From the NCBI GenBank assembly GCA_018857735.1, contig JABMCL010001124.1:698501-762500 (forward strand): a stretch of DNA of 64,000 nt, written 5' to 3'. Under the pieces are notes generated by a model, which was not told where the DNA came from, did no database searches, and worked only from the letters and a program-made list of their open reading frames with translations. Shown here one piece after another: positions 1 through 13,879 of the stretch (its first letter is position 1; every line of letters starts with the position of its first letter). This DNA comes from Alviniconcha marisindica. Taxonomy: Eukaryota; Mollusca; Gastropoda; Provannidae. The translations under genes and the position numbers were made by a program.

Positions 1-67
1 ATTTGAAAACTGTATAGTGAACTGAAGGTATTCGATTTCCTGGGAGAGTGTGTTCCAGATGAAGGAA

Positions 68-98
<31 letters not shown>

Positions 99-609
99 GA
101 AGACGACAACAACAACAACAAAAAACACCAAAAAACAACAACACGCCTTTAACATGTCAACGTGGTAAGACTTGGTAGAAACTTGACCGACATCGAGCAA
201 AAGCTCGTTGAAGAAAGTCTCTCATATGGGGGTGCTTTGCCAATGTACATTTTGCACATAATCACTCGGTGATTAAATTTAAGCTGCTTATATAGCAGAA
301 CGATTTTTAGTTTGGTTAATTTTTCCGTTATTGACAAGGATTAATCTGGTAAGATTCATGTTGCTGCTCGTCTGTAGTTGAGCTTCTTTAAATGAACCTC
401 ACTGGCACCACTCCAAACAGTAGATGTGTAAGTTTATATGCGAGACCAGGTGAGCTTGGAAAAAGGTTTTACGAGCGTTACTGTTCAAACAGTGTCTGAG
501 TTGGCTATGCGGAAATAGATTCTTGGAACTGGATAAATGTTTTCATATATACTATCTTTTGATCACACCACCAAAAGACGTCATCTAGGCCTTCCAGAAG
601 AAAACTTTG

Positions 610-662
<53 letters not shown>

Positions 663-819
663 GGGGGGGGGGAGGGGTAGGGAGGCACCAAAAAGAAAAC
701 TTCGTATCTTCAGCTATGTCAGTAAGTAAACATGGTCCTTTACGTTCACAGAAACCGTAAGGCTTATTGGGGACGGGCAGGCGGACTATGCGAGTCCCGC
801 CCTCTCTACCAATACTGAC

Positions 820-1252
820 CTCTGTCCGGGAAACTGCGCACAGTGTTGGCGTTGTAGGGTCCACTGGCCTTGGTCAGCCCGCTGGTGTCGGCCACCATGT
901 CGTACAGCTCCGTCATGTACTGGGGCGGCGTGCGGTGGACCACCTTGCCCGGAATCCGCTTGATGCCGAACACTTTGAACAGACGGGCCAGAGGGTCTTC
1001 CTCAGACCCGCCGCTGGCTCGGGAGGGCAGCGAGGGTCTTGACGAGGGCCTTGAGGGTAGCGAGAGTCTCGAGGGTCTTGAGGGCAGCGAGGGTCTTGAG
1101 GGCAACGAAGGCCTGGAGGGCGAGGAGGCTCTGGAGGGTTCCGACAGTGAGGCGCAGTGTCCGAGCTGCACGCCAACGTCCATGAGGAGAAGGAGGACGA
1201 GGAGCGCGAGGATCCCGGGTCTGGTGACGATCATCCCGCCGCACGGCCACAT
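820..1252 (-). CDS. TGF-beta/BMP-superfamily ligand, first coding exon (partial gene)
   Basis: This exon encodes the N-terminus of a secreted growth-factor precursor. The reading frame opens with ATG at 1252 (a second in-frame ATG at 1234 would also work). A strongly hydrophobic signal peptide follows (core ILALLVLLLLMDVGV, ending near LGHCAS). Next is a low-complexity linker of Ser-Pro-Arg repeats (SLPSRPSLPSRPS type, about 45 residues). Then comes a block typical of the start of a TGF-beta/BMP prodomain: LFKVFGIKRIPGK, TPPQYMTELYDMVAD, then NTVRSFPDR. The frame stops being protein-like after FPDR, exactly where a donor GAG|GTCAGT occurs (exon end 820, phase 1). The prodomain remainder and the cysteine-knot ligand must lie to the left of the window. 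The motif pattern ([VP]PxYMxxLY ... NTVRSF.D) is shared by BMP, univin/Vg1 and Nodal-type ligands, and I cannot choose among them from this exon. The encoded protein would be secreted and cleaved from its propeptide. Confidence 0.72.
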
Positions 1253-3581
1253 TCGCGTTGACCGGGATAGGACTGTTCGGTGCGCCAACGCTTCTGCTCG
1301 GTCATCGTCCCGGCCGCACCCCCGTCCGCACGGGGACGGAGCGAGGTTTGGGGAACGAACCCTCCATGCCTCCTCCTCTGTCGTGGTCATCTCTGTCAGC
1401 GTCAGCCCTCCTTTGCCCCGACGGCCACACCGCGTCTGCACGCCGAGCGTTGTGGGCTGCGTACACATGATGAAAAACGAGATGTCACCTTGCCATTGGC
1501 CAGCCGTGCACAGATAACCACTGTAACGGTCGTCAGTGTGATCCCCGGCAGTAGCAACCCGAAGCAGCAGCGTCAACTTCTTTACAGACTCGAGCAGAGC
1601 CAACAGCAGCTAGAGCGAAGAGAACTTTTTTGCCTGCCCCCGACGGCGCCTTTCTTCCTTTCCATTGCAAGTTTTGGGTGACAAATTGGCGCTTGGCGTG
1701 TCAGTGGTTTACTCCAGCGTGAGAACAAGAGGGCTGAAATAGGCCGCACGTGTTGGTGGTTGTGGGCCAACTGGCACACCTGCATGTCCTCAAGACGGCA
1801 CTGAGCCCTCTAGAGCACCACTCGTCTAAGCTTCGGGACCTGCAGCTTAGCGTCCCGGCTTTACGCTCCAACACTTCGCCTTTTCACTCCTAATTCCTTC
1901 GTCTAGTGGTAGGATGGCAAAATCACGGCCAAGTTGTGATAGCGTAAATACCACAAAAATTTTCTCGCCGATCAACGAGAAGGTAGGGTGTAGGGCCTTG
2001 CGGTTGATCGACTTTATAACGCCGCGGCCACTTCAAGTGACGCAAGCTTGCGGTTGGCCGGCTCAGTCTTGCACCTGTGCTTCAGACTCGACTACTATTC
2101 ACGTAAAGAATAACTTCAGCCTTTTCGTGCATGCGGTCGCAGACAAGCGTTGTGATCAACATGATGCTTGCAGTGGAACAGCCTTTGGCGTTTCCAACAC
2201 GGATTTCACCCCCTTTATAGAAACTTGCTCACTTTCTTCCGGCTCTTGATTTCACAAGTACCCGAAGCTGACCGCGTGAAACAGCCGGCAAGCAGGAATC
2301 AGCCCGCAGTCCACATCGTTAGAAGAAGTAGTTAGCATTGGCCGAAACGGACTGGACACACAGTAAACATCGACAACGAAATCTGTAGAAAAAATCCAAA
2401 CAAGGCCTCGTGTAATTATGCACCAATTATTCCAGCATAAACTGTTCGTCTTGTGCACATCCCACAGCAGTTGATTCAAATCAAACCCGATGAAGAAACC
2501 AACGCGCAACTGCAGCAGATCGTATATTAAGTGGCAGCCCCCATATTTCACGTCGCTTATCACCCCAGCACCGATGCCGACCTATTCAAGTAGTTATTTT
2601 TGAGTAAACAAAACGAATCAAAGCCTTTTAGTAACAGGTCCGAGTTCGAAGCCGAAAGCTTGAGCAACAAGGAAATATAACACCCGATTCACGTGTTACG
2701 AATCTGCACAAGTTCACCACAACCTTATCCAAAGCTGTAGGTTGCACGAGACGAACGGGTACACGCAGAGCCCATCCGTGAATGCGAGGAACGAGAAACT
2801 CCAGACGACAATGAGACTATGAGAACATCCCCGAGGCGCAGCGAGCAATACTGTCAGCGTCGTGGGTGTGGGAGGGAAGTGGGAACAACGGCAAAGAGTC
2901 GGTTCTCTCTCTCTCTCTCTCTGTCACGTCAGTTCACGCCTGGTCTGGTCGCGTTCAAAGCGACGACTGATCGTGTTTCCATCCCACCCGATCTGCTCTT
3001 TCACACCGTCCTCTGTTTCATCCGTAATCACGGCCTCCGCCCCCCACAGCAAAGCCGCACTGTCGTGTGCAGCACACTCGATCTCTTGCGGCGCCCGGAG
3101 GTAAACGATCCCTGGTATTTTGCCAGACTAATCTTTACAGCAGTTTAATCCAAACCCTAACCCTGTCGGGGTGGGGGGGGGGGGGGGGGGGGGGGGGGAA
3201 GGGCAGGAATAGATTAAGGGGAAGGAATAAATTACTATAAAGTTCTAGATTGCCGTTCCTTTGCCAGACAAGCGTTTCCATATATTCATTGATAACAAGG
3301 TGTCAGCTTGGCTAGTTGGACTCTAGAATTTTTATTTTTCATTAACGACAGTGATGTACTCTTTACTGCGTTGAAGATTAGTACTCTTTACTGCGTTGAA
3401 GATCAGAACAGATGTCAGGAAACCTGAAACGAATTGACGTGTTTTTATACTAGCTGACTCTTCAGAATTTACGGAATTGGGATCGTAAACATATTGGCAG
3501 CATGCAAAGCATGCAAGGCTACTAGCTTCAGGTGGTGGAGTTACGCTAACACTAAATTAAGATGATGGTTTGTTCTATTCG

Positions 3582-3611
3582 TGTGTGTGTGTGTGTGTGT
3601 GGTGTGTGTGT

Positions 3612-3664
<53 letters not shown>
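3582..3664 (+). repeat. (GT)n microsatellite
   Basis: Alternating GT with two GG phase breaks. Confidence 0.97.
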
Positions 3665-3666
<2 letters not shown>

Positions 3667-3762
3667 ACTATGTAGGTCTACAGTACAATAGCCCGTGGGT
3701 TTCAGTGTAAAATAATTAGTGTGGATTAGTCAATTAATGTTGAAAAGCTAGATATAGATCCG

Positions 3763-3868
3763 CTCTCTCTGTGTCTCTCTGTGAGTCTCTGTCTCTCTGT
3801 CTCTGTCTCTCTGTCTCTCTGTCTCTGTCTCTGTCTGTCTGTCTCTCTCTCTCTGTCTCTCTCTCACT

Positions 3869-3960
<92 letters not shown>
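3763..3960 (+). repeat. (CT)n-rich then (CA)n microsatellite
   Basis: Imperfect CT/CTGT block (3763-3868) followed by pure (CA)n (3869-3960). Open frames across it are artefacts. Confidence 0.97.
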
Positions 3961-3964
<4 letters not shown>

Positions 3965-4374
3965 ATCCACAAAATATTTCCAATACTTTCGACAAAAGTC
4001 AGAAAATCCGATGCCTGCTTAGCGGCTGGAATCTGAACCTGAAAATACACCCCCCCATCCCCCCCCCCCCCCCCCATCCCCCCCCCCCCCCCCCTCTCCC
4101 CCCTTACTACTCAGCCGTCACGTCTACCGTACGCCATGTTTGTTCTTATATTACGTTCGGATCGCTTTCAGCAGAACACCGGAGGCAACCGTTTTTCCTG
4201 CCCACTGTCATGCGCACGAGATTCCCTTCTAGCCAGGCAGGCAGGTAGCTGCGTAGCGTCTTCCATAATACTTATTTTCAGGGGAGCGAAATGATGAATA
4301 TCCCGCATTTTCCAAAAGTTTTGGCGATTTGTGCAGCGCAGTAAATTATGGAACAGAACCCCAGAAGCCTGCTT

Positions 4375-4695
<321 letters not shown>

Positions 4696-5536
4696 TATAA
4701 CTATGTATAAAACAGTTCTTAAACACGACCTGCTTTTTGATTATGTTAAGTTTATAAATATTAGACAAGGGGAATGCACGTCACCCCCATTTTCTGCGCG
4801 CAGTTAACCCCTTTCCTGCCACATAATTTGTACTGCAGATTTTATTATTTTTAAGAAACGTCTGAAAGAGCGGTTTAACGAATCAGAAACATTAGATTCC
4901 AGACAGTTGCTCCACATAGGATGCAGAGAATCTCTGATTTAAGCAGGAAGTCACACGACGTCATATAAGCAAGCGGTAAGCATCCTGCCAGTGACGTCAT
5001 ATGACGTTCTCTGGGCAAGGGAAGGGTTAAAAAAAGAAAGTGTGCAAGTGGACTGTAAGCATAGTATTCAAGTAAGTCCGGCTGCACGTGATACATGTGT
5101 CGGCATACCTACGAAACAAAACCACTCATTTACAATGAATTTCGTATCTATAACTTTATTAAACAAAAGAAACATTTTGTCTCGTTTTCAGCTCACTTAC
5201 GACTCCACAACTTTATTCGGTCCTTTTGTCCTGTGGTTTGTGCCTTGTGCACTTGACGGGACGTTCAAGTTCCATGCTACTTTGGTTTAAACTAAATTTA
5301 TTCCTACAGCCTAATCATAAGTTCGACAAACAAGTACAGGAAACACAAAAGCAAACTGTGCTTATTTGAGTGTTACCTATAGATGAATAATAATTACATA
5401 TACATTTACGATGGCAAGATGGCAAATTATTGTCAAAAGTCAAAGGCAACAAATCAAAACAGAAAACAAAACGACAAAACGGTAAAAAAGCAAATAACTA
5501 ACAGAATGGTCTAGTGGTGTTATCATAATTAGTGGT

Positions 5537-5538
<2 letters not shown>

Positions 5539-5632
<94 letters not shown>
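5539..5632 (+). repeat. (GA)n microsatellite
   Basis: Uninterrupted GA. Similar tracts occur at 612-652, 7838-7915, 10869-10948 and 53503-53586. Confidence 0.97.
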
Positions 5633-5634
<2 letters not shown>

Positions 5635-5635
<1 letters not shown>

Positions 5636-5735
5636 CTTCAGAATGCTTTACGTCCACAGAGACCATATGGACTATTAGGGACGTCCCGGGAGCCCAGGAC
5701 GGCCACATCACCATTCACACAGCTCCTGAGCTTTG
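5635..5735 (+). repeat. Short dispersed repeat fragment next to a GA tract
   Basis: The fragment reads TGCTTTACGTCCACAGAGAC, GGACTATTAGGGACG, CCCAGGACGGCCAC, CACACAGCTCCTGAGC. It directly follows (GA)n at 5539-5632. A second copy is at 6075-6160, just before the 56-bp array. Confidence 0.7.
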
Positions 5736-6164
5736 ATGATGGGACGTTAATATCCAAGAACTAAATAGACAGTCGTGTCCATTATTTTCACCTTGACCTC
5801 TCGCCACCCTTTGACTGACAGTTGAGTTTAGTCAGTCAGCGCCTGCGTACAAACATAACCCCTCAGACAAGCCCGCGGGCTGTCCAGGTACCATTGTAAT
5901 ACAAATAAAGCACGTGCCTGTAGAAACATTTCTTTTACCATATACAGATGACGGATTTTAACATACAAGATACAACTAATCGTGCTGTTTTCATAAACAA
6001 GGATCAAGCCCCTTGGGTTTGTACAGTTCGAAGCGTGAGTTCGAACACACGCTTGTCTGAGCTTCTTCTTCAAATGTTGCTTTACGGCCACAAAGACCGG
6101 GTGGATTATTAGGGACGGGGAGTCTGCGACATCCACCTCGACTTTCACACAGCTCCTATGCTGC

Positions 6165-6850
6165 GGGTGGAGCTATGCGGCTTCTAACTGCCGTCACGAT
6201 TATAGCCACATAGGCTAAGCGGGTGGAGCTATGTGGCTTCTAACTGCCCTCACGATTATAGCCACATAGTCTAAGCGGGTAGAGCTATGTGGTTTCTAAC
6301 TGCCGTCACGATTATAGCCGCATAGTCTAAGCGGGTGGATCTGTGTGGCTTCTAACTGCCGTCACGATTATAGCCGCATAGTCTAAGCGGATGGAACTAT
6401 GTGGCTTCTAACTGCCGTCACGATTATAGCCGCATAGTCTAAGCGGGTGGAGCTTTCAATAGTGGCTTTCTAACCACCGCGTCACGATTATAGCCACATA
6501 GTCTAAGCGGGTGGAGCTATGTGGCTTCTAACCACCGTCACGATTATAGCCACATAGTCTAAGCGGGTGGAGCTATGTGGCTTCTAACCGCCGTCACGAT
6601 TATAGCCACATAGTCTAAGCGGGTGGAGCTATTTGGCCCCTGAATAGCCCATAGTCTAAGCGGGTGGAGCTATGTGGTTTCTAACCCCTCACGATTATAG
6701 CCGCATAGTCTAAGCGGGTGGAGCTATGTGGTTTCTAACTACCCTCACGATTATAGCCGCATAGTCTAAGCGGGTGGAGCTATGTGGTTTCTAACTACCC
6801 TCACGATTATAGCCGCATAGTCTAAGCGGGTGGAGCTATGTGGCTCTAAT
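6165..6850. repeat. 56-bp minisatellite, about 12 copies, hairpin-forming unit
   Basis: The unit starts gcgggtggagctatgtggct and ends attatagccacatagtctaa. Successive units begin at 6171, 6227 and 6283 and continue to about 6850, with one enlarged and one shortened copy near 6450 and 6630. Each unit contains the inverted pair CTATGTGGCT and AGCCACATAG, so every repeat can form a stem. The array abuts a dispersed repeat fragment at 6075-6160. Confidence 0.92.
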
Positions 6851-6859
6851 TGTGCAGTC

Positions 6860-7832
6860 ACTATCAGGTACCCAGACGGCAAGCGGCTTGACCATCCTGC
6901 AACACTCCTCCCTGCCCGCCAGCCTCAGTCCCCTTCCACCCGAACAGTCCCCTCCCCACCCAGTCCCAGCAGTGGGGACACTAACTGGCTGATCGAGTCG
7001 CCAGTGTGATGTTTAGTCCACTAATCGGGTAGCTCCACAACGCCACACCCCCTTCCGACCTCTCGTTTCCACAGCTTCTTTTCACCTGTCGGTCCTCTGC
7101 CTGTGTACAGGCTCTCCCCCCCCTCCCCATACCCCTCTCTCTCTCTCCAACCTCCTCTCCCATCTCCCCTCCGTCCGCTCCCTGCGGCCATTTTGTGCTG
7201 ATGAGTTATGAACTCCGCCAGCACTGAATGAAGCAGTGACGGCAGGAAATGACTTGACTGACGCTGCGGCCATGGGGTGTCCGTTGACACGGGCGTAGGC
7301 GCATCACCGCCGTTCCATTTGACAAAAATCTGTAATCCATTGTCCGTGCACAGACACAGAAAGACTCCCTTCGTTGTCAAATCGGACCGAACGGAGGCTC
7401 CTGTGGGAACACACACCCGGTATGGTAATGTGGAAGACGATTTGAGCTTCCCCGGCTTATACTTTCTTCTCTAAACGACTCGTATTTTACATACATAAAG
7501 CCTATTCATTCCGCTGACTTCGGTCTTGTACCTTGTCTGGGGGACTCTGGTTGCCTACATCTTGACTAAGCGGATTAGGCTTTGTTCGGGGTCCATCGCT
7601 TGCCAGCTTAGTATCATGGGACGGTCTGTCGCACATCAACGTCGAGGCTGTTCAGCTTTTGCACTTTTTCTTTTTCGTAAGGAGGGCCAATAATTTCTTC
7701 TTGCAAACACGTAAGACCAGCGTTAAAGAAGCTGATGTTTTGTGACAAGAGACGAAGTTCCAGCATGTTGAATAAATAATTATGGGAAATGACAGAGTTT
7801 CTGACAAGTTTTCAGAGGTTCGGTCTTCGGCC

Positions 7833-7916
<84 letters not shown>

Positions 7917-8050
7917 CTAAAACGATGTTTTCTGAAATGGCTTGCAGAAATGGGACATTACAGAAATGGTTCAGCTGACCGCTTCGTTTAAACTTATAGC
8001 GTGAAGTAAGTACATTGTAAGTTTAGCAACCTTTGCCAACCATCTGATTT
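6860..8050. other. Non-coding interval
   Basis: Unique-looking sequence between the 56-bp array and the 8060 repeat, with one GA tract. Short frames here have no splice support or recognisable motif. Confidence 0.55.
7838..7915 (+). repeat. (GA)n microsatellite
   Basis: Uninterrupted GA repeat. Confidence 0.97.
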
Positions 8051-8059
8051 TCCTTACCG

Positions 8060-8420
8060 AAATAGTACACTATGCAGCAAAACTGTTGGAAATTCCTTGG
8101 ACGTTTTAAGCGCCATTTTGGGTCACAAATATTGCTAGAATCATCGACAACAGGGTCATATCAAGCTTATAAAGCCCAAATTTGCAACAAAAAGTGAGTT
8201 TTATCATACGTGTGTCCTTCAGTGTGCATATGCTGCTTTGAAGTTTGACCTAGGTCTGGTTTCCAAGTAACGACGTGCACGCTTCCCAATGCTGATGTCA
8301 GCAAAACAGTCAGTCGCGTACTGAGGACTCGCCTTTTACACCGGACTCTTCTGTTGCAAATGTTGGCTTCATTCGCTAGATATGAACCTGTTTGAGTTAT
8401 TCTGATAGTATCTGTGACCC
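8060..8420 (+). repeat. Dispersed repeat, paired with 25720-26080
   Basis: Shared landmarks with 25720-26080 are AGCCCAAATTTGCAACAAA, TGTGTCCTTCA (TGTGCCTTCA in the other copy), GGTCTGGTTTCCAAGTAAC (degenerate there), and TTGCAAATGTTGGCTTCATT. No coding frame. The class is unknown. Confidence 0.55.
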
Positions 8421-8734
8421 AAAATGGCGTTCAAAATGTCACAGGAATTTCCGACCGACTCCCACTGGATATTATTCCCCCACCCTACCCCCCTTTTTTC
8501 TTTCTTTCGTGAATCGATCAATTTGCTTCCCCGACGTGCGGTCTCTCTCAGCAATACCGGTGGTGAAGTAATTCGTGGGAAAATAATGCCAGACATGCAG
8601 TCTTTACTGGCAGAGAGCTGTAGTCACAAGACAGCAACGAGAACAGAAGGTGATTCCAGCCTGTACTGGCCCTTGACCTACTGATGTAAGCAGTTTCTGT
8701 TGCGCACAGCCTGGATAGAGGCAAAAGGTGAGCC

Positions 8735-8928
8735 AGTCAAATTCCCATAGTTCAGGAGCTGTGTGAGAGTCGAGGTGGCCGTCCTGAGCTGTCCGTCCTA
8801 ACGAGCCTTCTGGTTTCCGTGGACGTAAAGAATTATTGAACCGTGCTTCGGCATTGGTCACAACTTGTCCCTAATATGTCAACTGACATCTGAAAACATT
8901 AAGCAACACTTCATCATCATCATCATCA
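8735..8928 (-). repeat. Dispersed repeat, family with 21360-21545
   Basis: The reverse complement of this segment matches 21360-21545 nearly throughout: (GAT)n, CTTAATGTCCTCGGATGTC, CATATTAGGGACAAG, AATGCCGAAGCATGGTTCAA, TTTACGTCCACGGAAGCCAG, CCTCACACAGCTCCTGAACT. Its right end, (CAT)n, touches the left arm of the palindrome at 8930. Confidence 0.8.
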
Positions 8929-8929
8929 G

Positions 8930-9830
8930 TCAAATTCCAAGCACTAGTTTACATCCTTCCTCCAGCCACTGCCATAATTGATTACGCCGTCGCCTAAATC
9001 TCGCAAAACTGTCAGCTAACCAACAGGTTTTCGTTGGTGCTTAAATGGCAGTAAGTTTGTAACAGACAGCTCAGATTATATCAGGCGTTTCTTTAATAAC
9101 AGCCCACGTTGCTTACGCCAGCACAAATAAAACCAAAATCGCTTGAATCTCTCCATTCCCCCCCGCCCCCCTTTTTTTCTTTCTTTTTTAATCAGGGCGG
9201 ACGTGCCTCATAATTACGTGCGTGCTTTGACGCTATGATGATTCCACAATCTTATCAGTACCCAAACCTTTCAGAGGGCGCTGACAGCGTCGGTGGACAG
9301 CTGCGCGGAGATAAAGAGTACCCCATTCAGCAGCGTAACCAATTCTGGCAGAGTCTGGAGGAAGGTGCCGGAAAGCGACGCTCGGAATGTGAAGGTGAGT
9401 GAGTGACACACTCCGAGCATCGCTTTCCGGCACCTTCCTCCAAACTCTGCCAGATTTAGTTACGTCACTGAAGGGGCACTCTTTATCTCGGCGCAGCTGT
9501 CCACCGACGCAGTCAGCGCCCTCCGAAAGGTTCTTAGAAGCAACCTAGCGCACAAGCATGCACGTAAACATGAGGCGCATCCACCCAGGGTAAAAAAAAA
9601 GAGTTCCGTCTCGATTCAAACGATTTTGGTTTTATTTGAGCTGGCGTAAGGAACATAGTCACTTATAAAACAAACGTCTGATATAATTTGAGTTGTTTGT
9701 AACAAACTTACTACTGTTTGCGCACCAACGAAAAACTGTTCGTTAGCTGACAGTTTTGTGGACCCTATGGCGTAACTAAATACGGCAGTGGTTGAAGGAA
9801 GGATGTCGTAAACCAGTGCTTGGAGTTTGG
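8930..9830. repeat. Long near-palindrome (inverted repeat, about 450-bp arms)
   Basis: The left arm (about 8930-9396) and right arm (about 9400-9830) are imperfect reverse complements along their length, with a loop of roughly 14 bases. Matched landmarks: CTCCAAGCACT outermost, AAAACTGTCAGCTAAC, TTTTCGTTGGTGC, ACGCCAGC, AATAAAACCAAAATCG, and CAGCTGTCCACCGACG with GGAAGGTGCCGGAAAGCG near the centre. The arms differ by many substitutions and small indels, so this is not a recent assembly fold-back. No coding frame is seen. It fits a foldback-type transposon or an old inverted duplication. Confidence 0.85.
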
Positions 9831-10866
9831 GTGAGTGAGTAACACAGCTGGGAAGACGGGCCGTGGTGGACGCCGTTTCATCGCAGGTGTCATTCCAGCC
9901 ACTTCCAATCTTGAGTGCACGACTGAGTTGGTGCTTATTCGAGCCGCACTATGCATCGTCGTAGATTATACCGAGTGAGATGAAGCAGTACACAGGGGGA
10001 GTTTCAGGACCTGCACTAAAACGCATCCATGTCAAGTGGTATAGTTGTAGCAGAGGCTTGAGTCAAGTAGCAGAGTGTGTCAAGCACTCGTCAGTTCTTT
10101 CACTGCAGTACGGACAGTCGGTTCTCACCGTTCGTAATGAGCGCTCGCACAAATCCACAGCCCGCCACTACAATGCCACCTTTTGCGAGTTAGAGGAAAC
10201 TGTGGACATTACATTTTGCACTCAAATATTTTCGCTTCTGCTCGTCTGAAAAGCGACGGCGACTGTCGAGAGAAGGCGGAGGACTAATTGGACGAGGTGA
10301 ACGTGCCTGATACACAGTGGCCGTGCTAAGGTCAACAACACCGCAGCTCTCGCCGACGTCTAGCATGATAGGCGCGAATAGCTAGCCTACTGGAGGGAGC
10401 CAGACACCCAAATACCACCGTTTGTTGCTGCTGCTTGTAACAGTTATCACTGGTAAAGTTGGGGGAGGTGGGGCTTAGAAAAGAAAGTCAGCGTCGAAGA
10501 GGATGTACCTTTGGTGGAGTTTATGTACCTTGTGTTTACTCGCATGCCAGGTCGGGTGAGAGTTACTGTGGGCAAATCAGGCCTTTGTTGGTGTGTTTTT
10601 GTGACGTCTCCCGAGCGCTGATTAACTAGCTCTGTTGATTTTACTGACAGGAGTGTGAGGTGTTATGACTCTGAACAACCAGTCAAGCGAATCAGAGTAA
10701 GGCGACTTATTTGCAACAAAAAGAAACAGAATTTGACCTGGGCTAATTCTACAGTTTGTACTTCGGAGTGGCACTGTCATAAATGAGAGAGAGAGGAGGA
10801 ATGAATAAACTTTATTTTACAAGGGGTAGTGGAGTAGACACATAGTCTTTTTACACCCAGCCCTCG

Positions 10867-10868
<2 letters not shown>

Positions 10869-10948
<80 letters not shown>
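10869..10948 (+). repeat. (GA)n microsatellite
   Basis: Uninterrupted GA repeat. Confidence 0.97.
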
Positions 10949-10949
<1 letters not shown>

Positions 10950-11552
10950 ACTAACAGTCGATTTCTCATCAGACGAAGTACTGGCCAGGTTTATTTTTCG
11001 GTCAACTAAGCAAATAAACATCAGCTTCCTTTGTAATCGTTTTAAACTAGTGAGTTTGATGATGCAAACTCATACATGTATACATTATACAAACTGCTTT
11101 GTATCATTCTTGTGGATCAGGATTCAAGCCATTTTTATTTTTTATTGAAGAAACAAATGCGCAGAAACATAGGCTACCCCTAAAATCACTACCACCACCA
11201 CCACCAAGATGTATGAACAAAATGCTAAAGAAAGGGGATATGGGTCGGAGCTAGTCATCGCAAAAAAAATGTCCACCATGGGTACTTTGTATTCCGTTTA
11301 TGTGTGTATATATATATATTTTTTATTTTATTTTATATGTTTGCACCAGTTAGTTTTTCTTCTTGTTCTATTGGGGTAAATGAGGGTTGGGTGGGTGCAT
11401 GTTCGTATTCTTTCATATTTACGACGTTTATCTGAAGCTAACCAGTGCATGCAATTTGTCTTATGGCTGTGAAGATATTGAATATTTGGGATATTACCGC
11501 AATATGCGTGTCTTTACATTTGGTTGGCAGCTGAAAACAAACACATCCGCTC

Positions 11553-11670
<118 letters not shown>

Positions 11671-12062
11671 GTTATAAACCTAATTTATTTCATCATTTAT
11701 ACGCGATGACAAGGCACACGTTGTCATCAATACGCACACTCATTCCATCTACACTCATTTGCGGCAGCTGAACCTCTGACAGTAACATCTCGTACTGTTC
11801 CAACAAACCCGGCTGCTCCAGTTCCAAGCGGCAAGGTTGGAGTGGTTCAAGTCCTGACCACTCGGACAGACTGAATCTGGTCCGCCATTCCACGTTTCCT
11901 CCTCATCACAGCAGCAAAACCGATTCTCGAACGCGTTAAATGACATTTCAGCTTCAAGCTCTGTCACGTCTCGTCGTGTGCCTGGGGAAGAGAGAAAAAA
12001 GCCAGCTGAAACATTAATAAAGTCTGACACTGCAATGTGAGTGAATGTTAATTAATATGCAT

Positions 12063-12798
<736 letters not shown>

Positions 12799-13539
12799 AT
12801 GCATGCCACAACCCCTCAGTTTCTGCAATCAACTGTTTTTGAAGTTTCGTGTCCAGGATCAGGCCCATCTCCGGCAAACATCACTGGCACTATAGCATGA
12901 TGGCACGAGAAACCACCTAACACTTTGCTTTCAAATTCCAATCTGAATTGAGCAATTACGCAGGTGTCCAATTCAGGCATGCATTAAATATATAATATAC
13001 AGTTTACTTTTATCGGAGACACGGTAAAAAATCAGCAAATATTCCCAGGACAAAACCTTTCACGATAAGTGCTCTCCAAGATAAACCAAATGTGACTTTA
13101 AAGGCCCGTAAAAACTGAAATGCAATTAAAAAGGCGTGAATTAGCGTGCTGACTATGGCGCAACAAACAGAACAGGGCACCATAGAGAAGCCTGGCTTGT
13201 CACTCTGATCCCTCGAGGGATGGAAGTCAATACACACTCCACGCCTCAAAGGAGTCGCAGGTGCTAAAGACGTGGGTGTGAACCAAAACGAAGAGGTGAA
13301 AGATCTGACAGGACCAAGTACTGTCAAAAAACTCTTCAAGTCAAATGCTCCATTAGTTTACCCCACCGCCCCCTCCCCCGCCCCCACCTACTTACACCCA
13401 CGCCCCTTAAAAAAATCGCACACAGCAATATGCTCACCCACCCATGCACGTGCACCCACACATGCACGCACGCATACAAACACACAGAGAAAGACAAACA
13501 CACACGCGCATGCACTCGCGCCCACATACACACGCACGC

Positions 13540-13546
13540 ACACAAG

Positions 13547-13626
<80 letters not shown>

Positions 13627-13759
13627 TAGATAGACACGGACAGACACAAACACAGACGGACACACAGAGACAGGCAGAAACACTCAGAAAAACACTACAA
13701 TTACACAGAAACAGATGGACAGACAGCCACACACATGAAGACAGACAGGCAGGCAGCAG

Positions 13760-13804
<45 letters not shown>

Positions 13805-13816
13805 CACGTACGCACG

Positions 13817-13875
<59 letters not shown>
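13540..13875 (+). repeat. (CA)n cluster with GACA spacer
   Basis: (CA)n at about 13548-13624 and 13760-13802, interrupted by an ACAG/ACAC-rich spacer and a CACG segment, then (CA)n to 13874. Confidence 0.95.
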
Positions 13876-13879
13876 CTAG

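Noticed and set aside
3150..3170. Telomere-like CCCTAACCCT
   Set aside because: Only one and a half units beside a poly-G run; not an array.
11755..11981. Cys-rich minus-strand frame after a good acceptor
   Set aside because: The acceptor is attractive, but three frames over both strands look equally protein-like and no family is recognised. Not strong enough to call.
13010..13339. Minus-strand 109-codon hydrophobic frame
   Set aside because: No homology recognised, no signal of splicing; likely chance.
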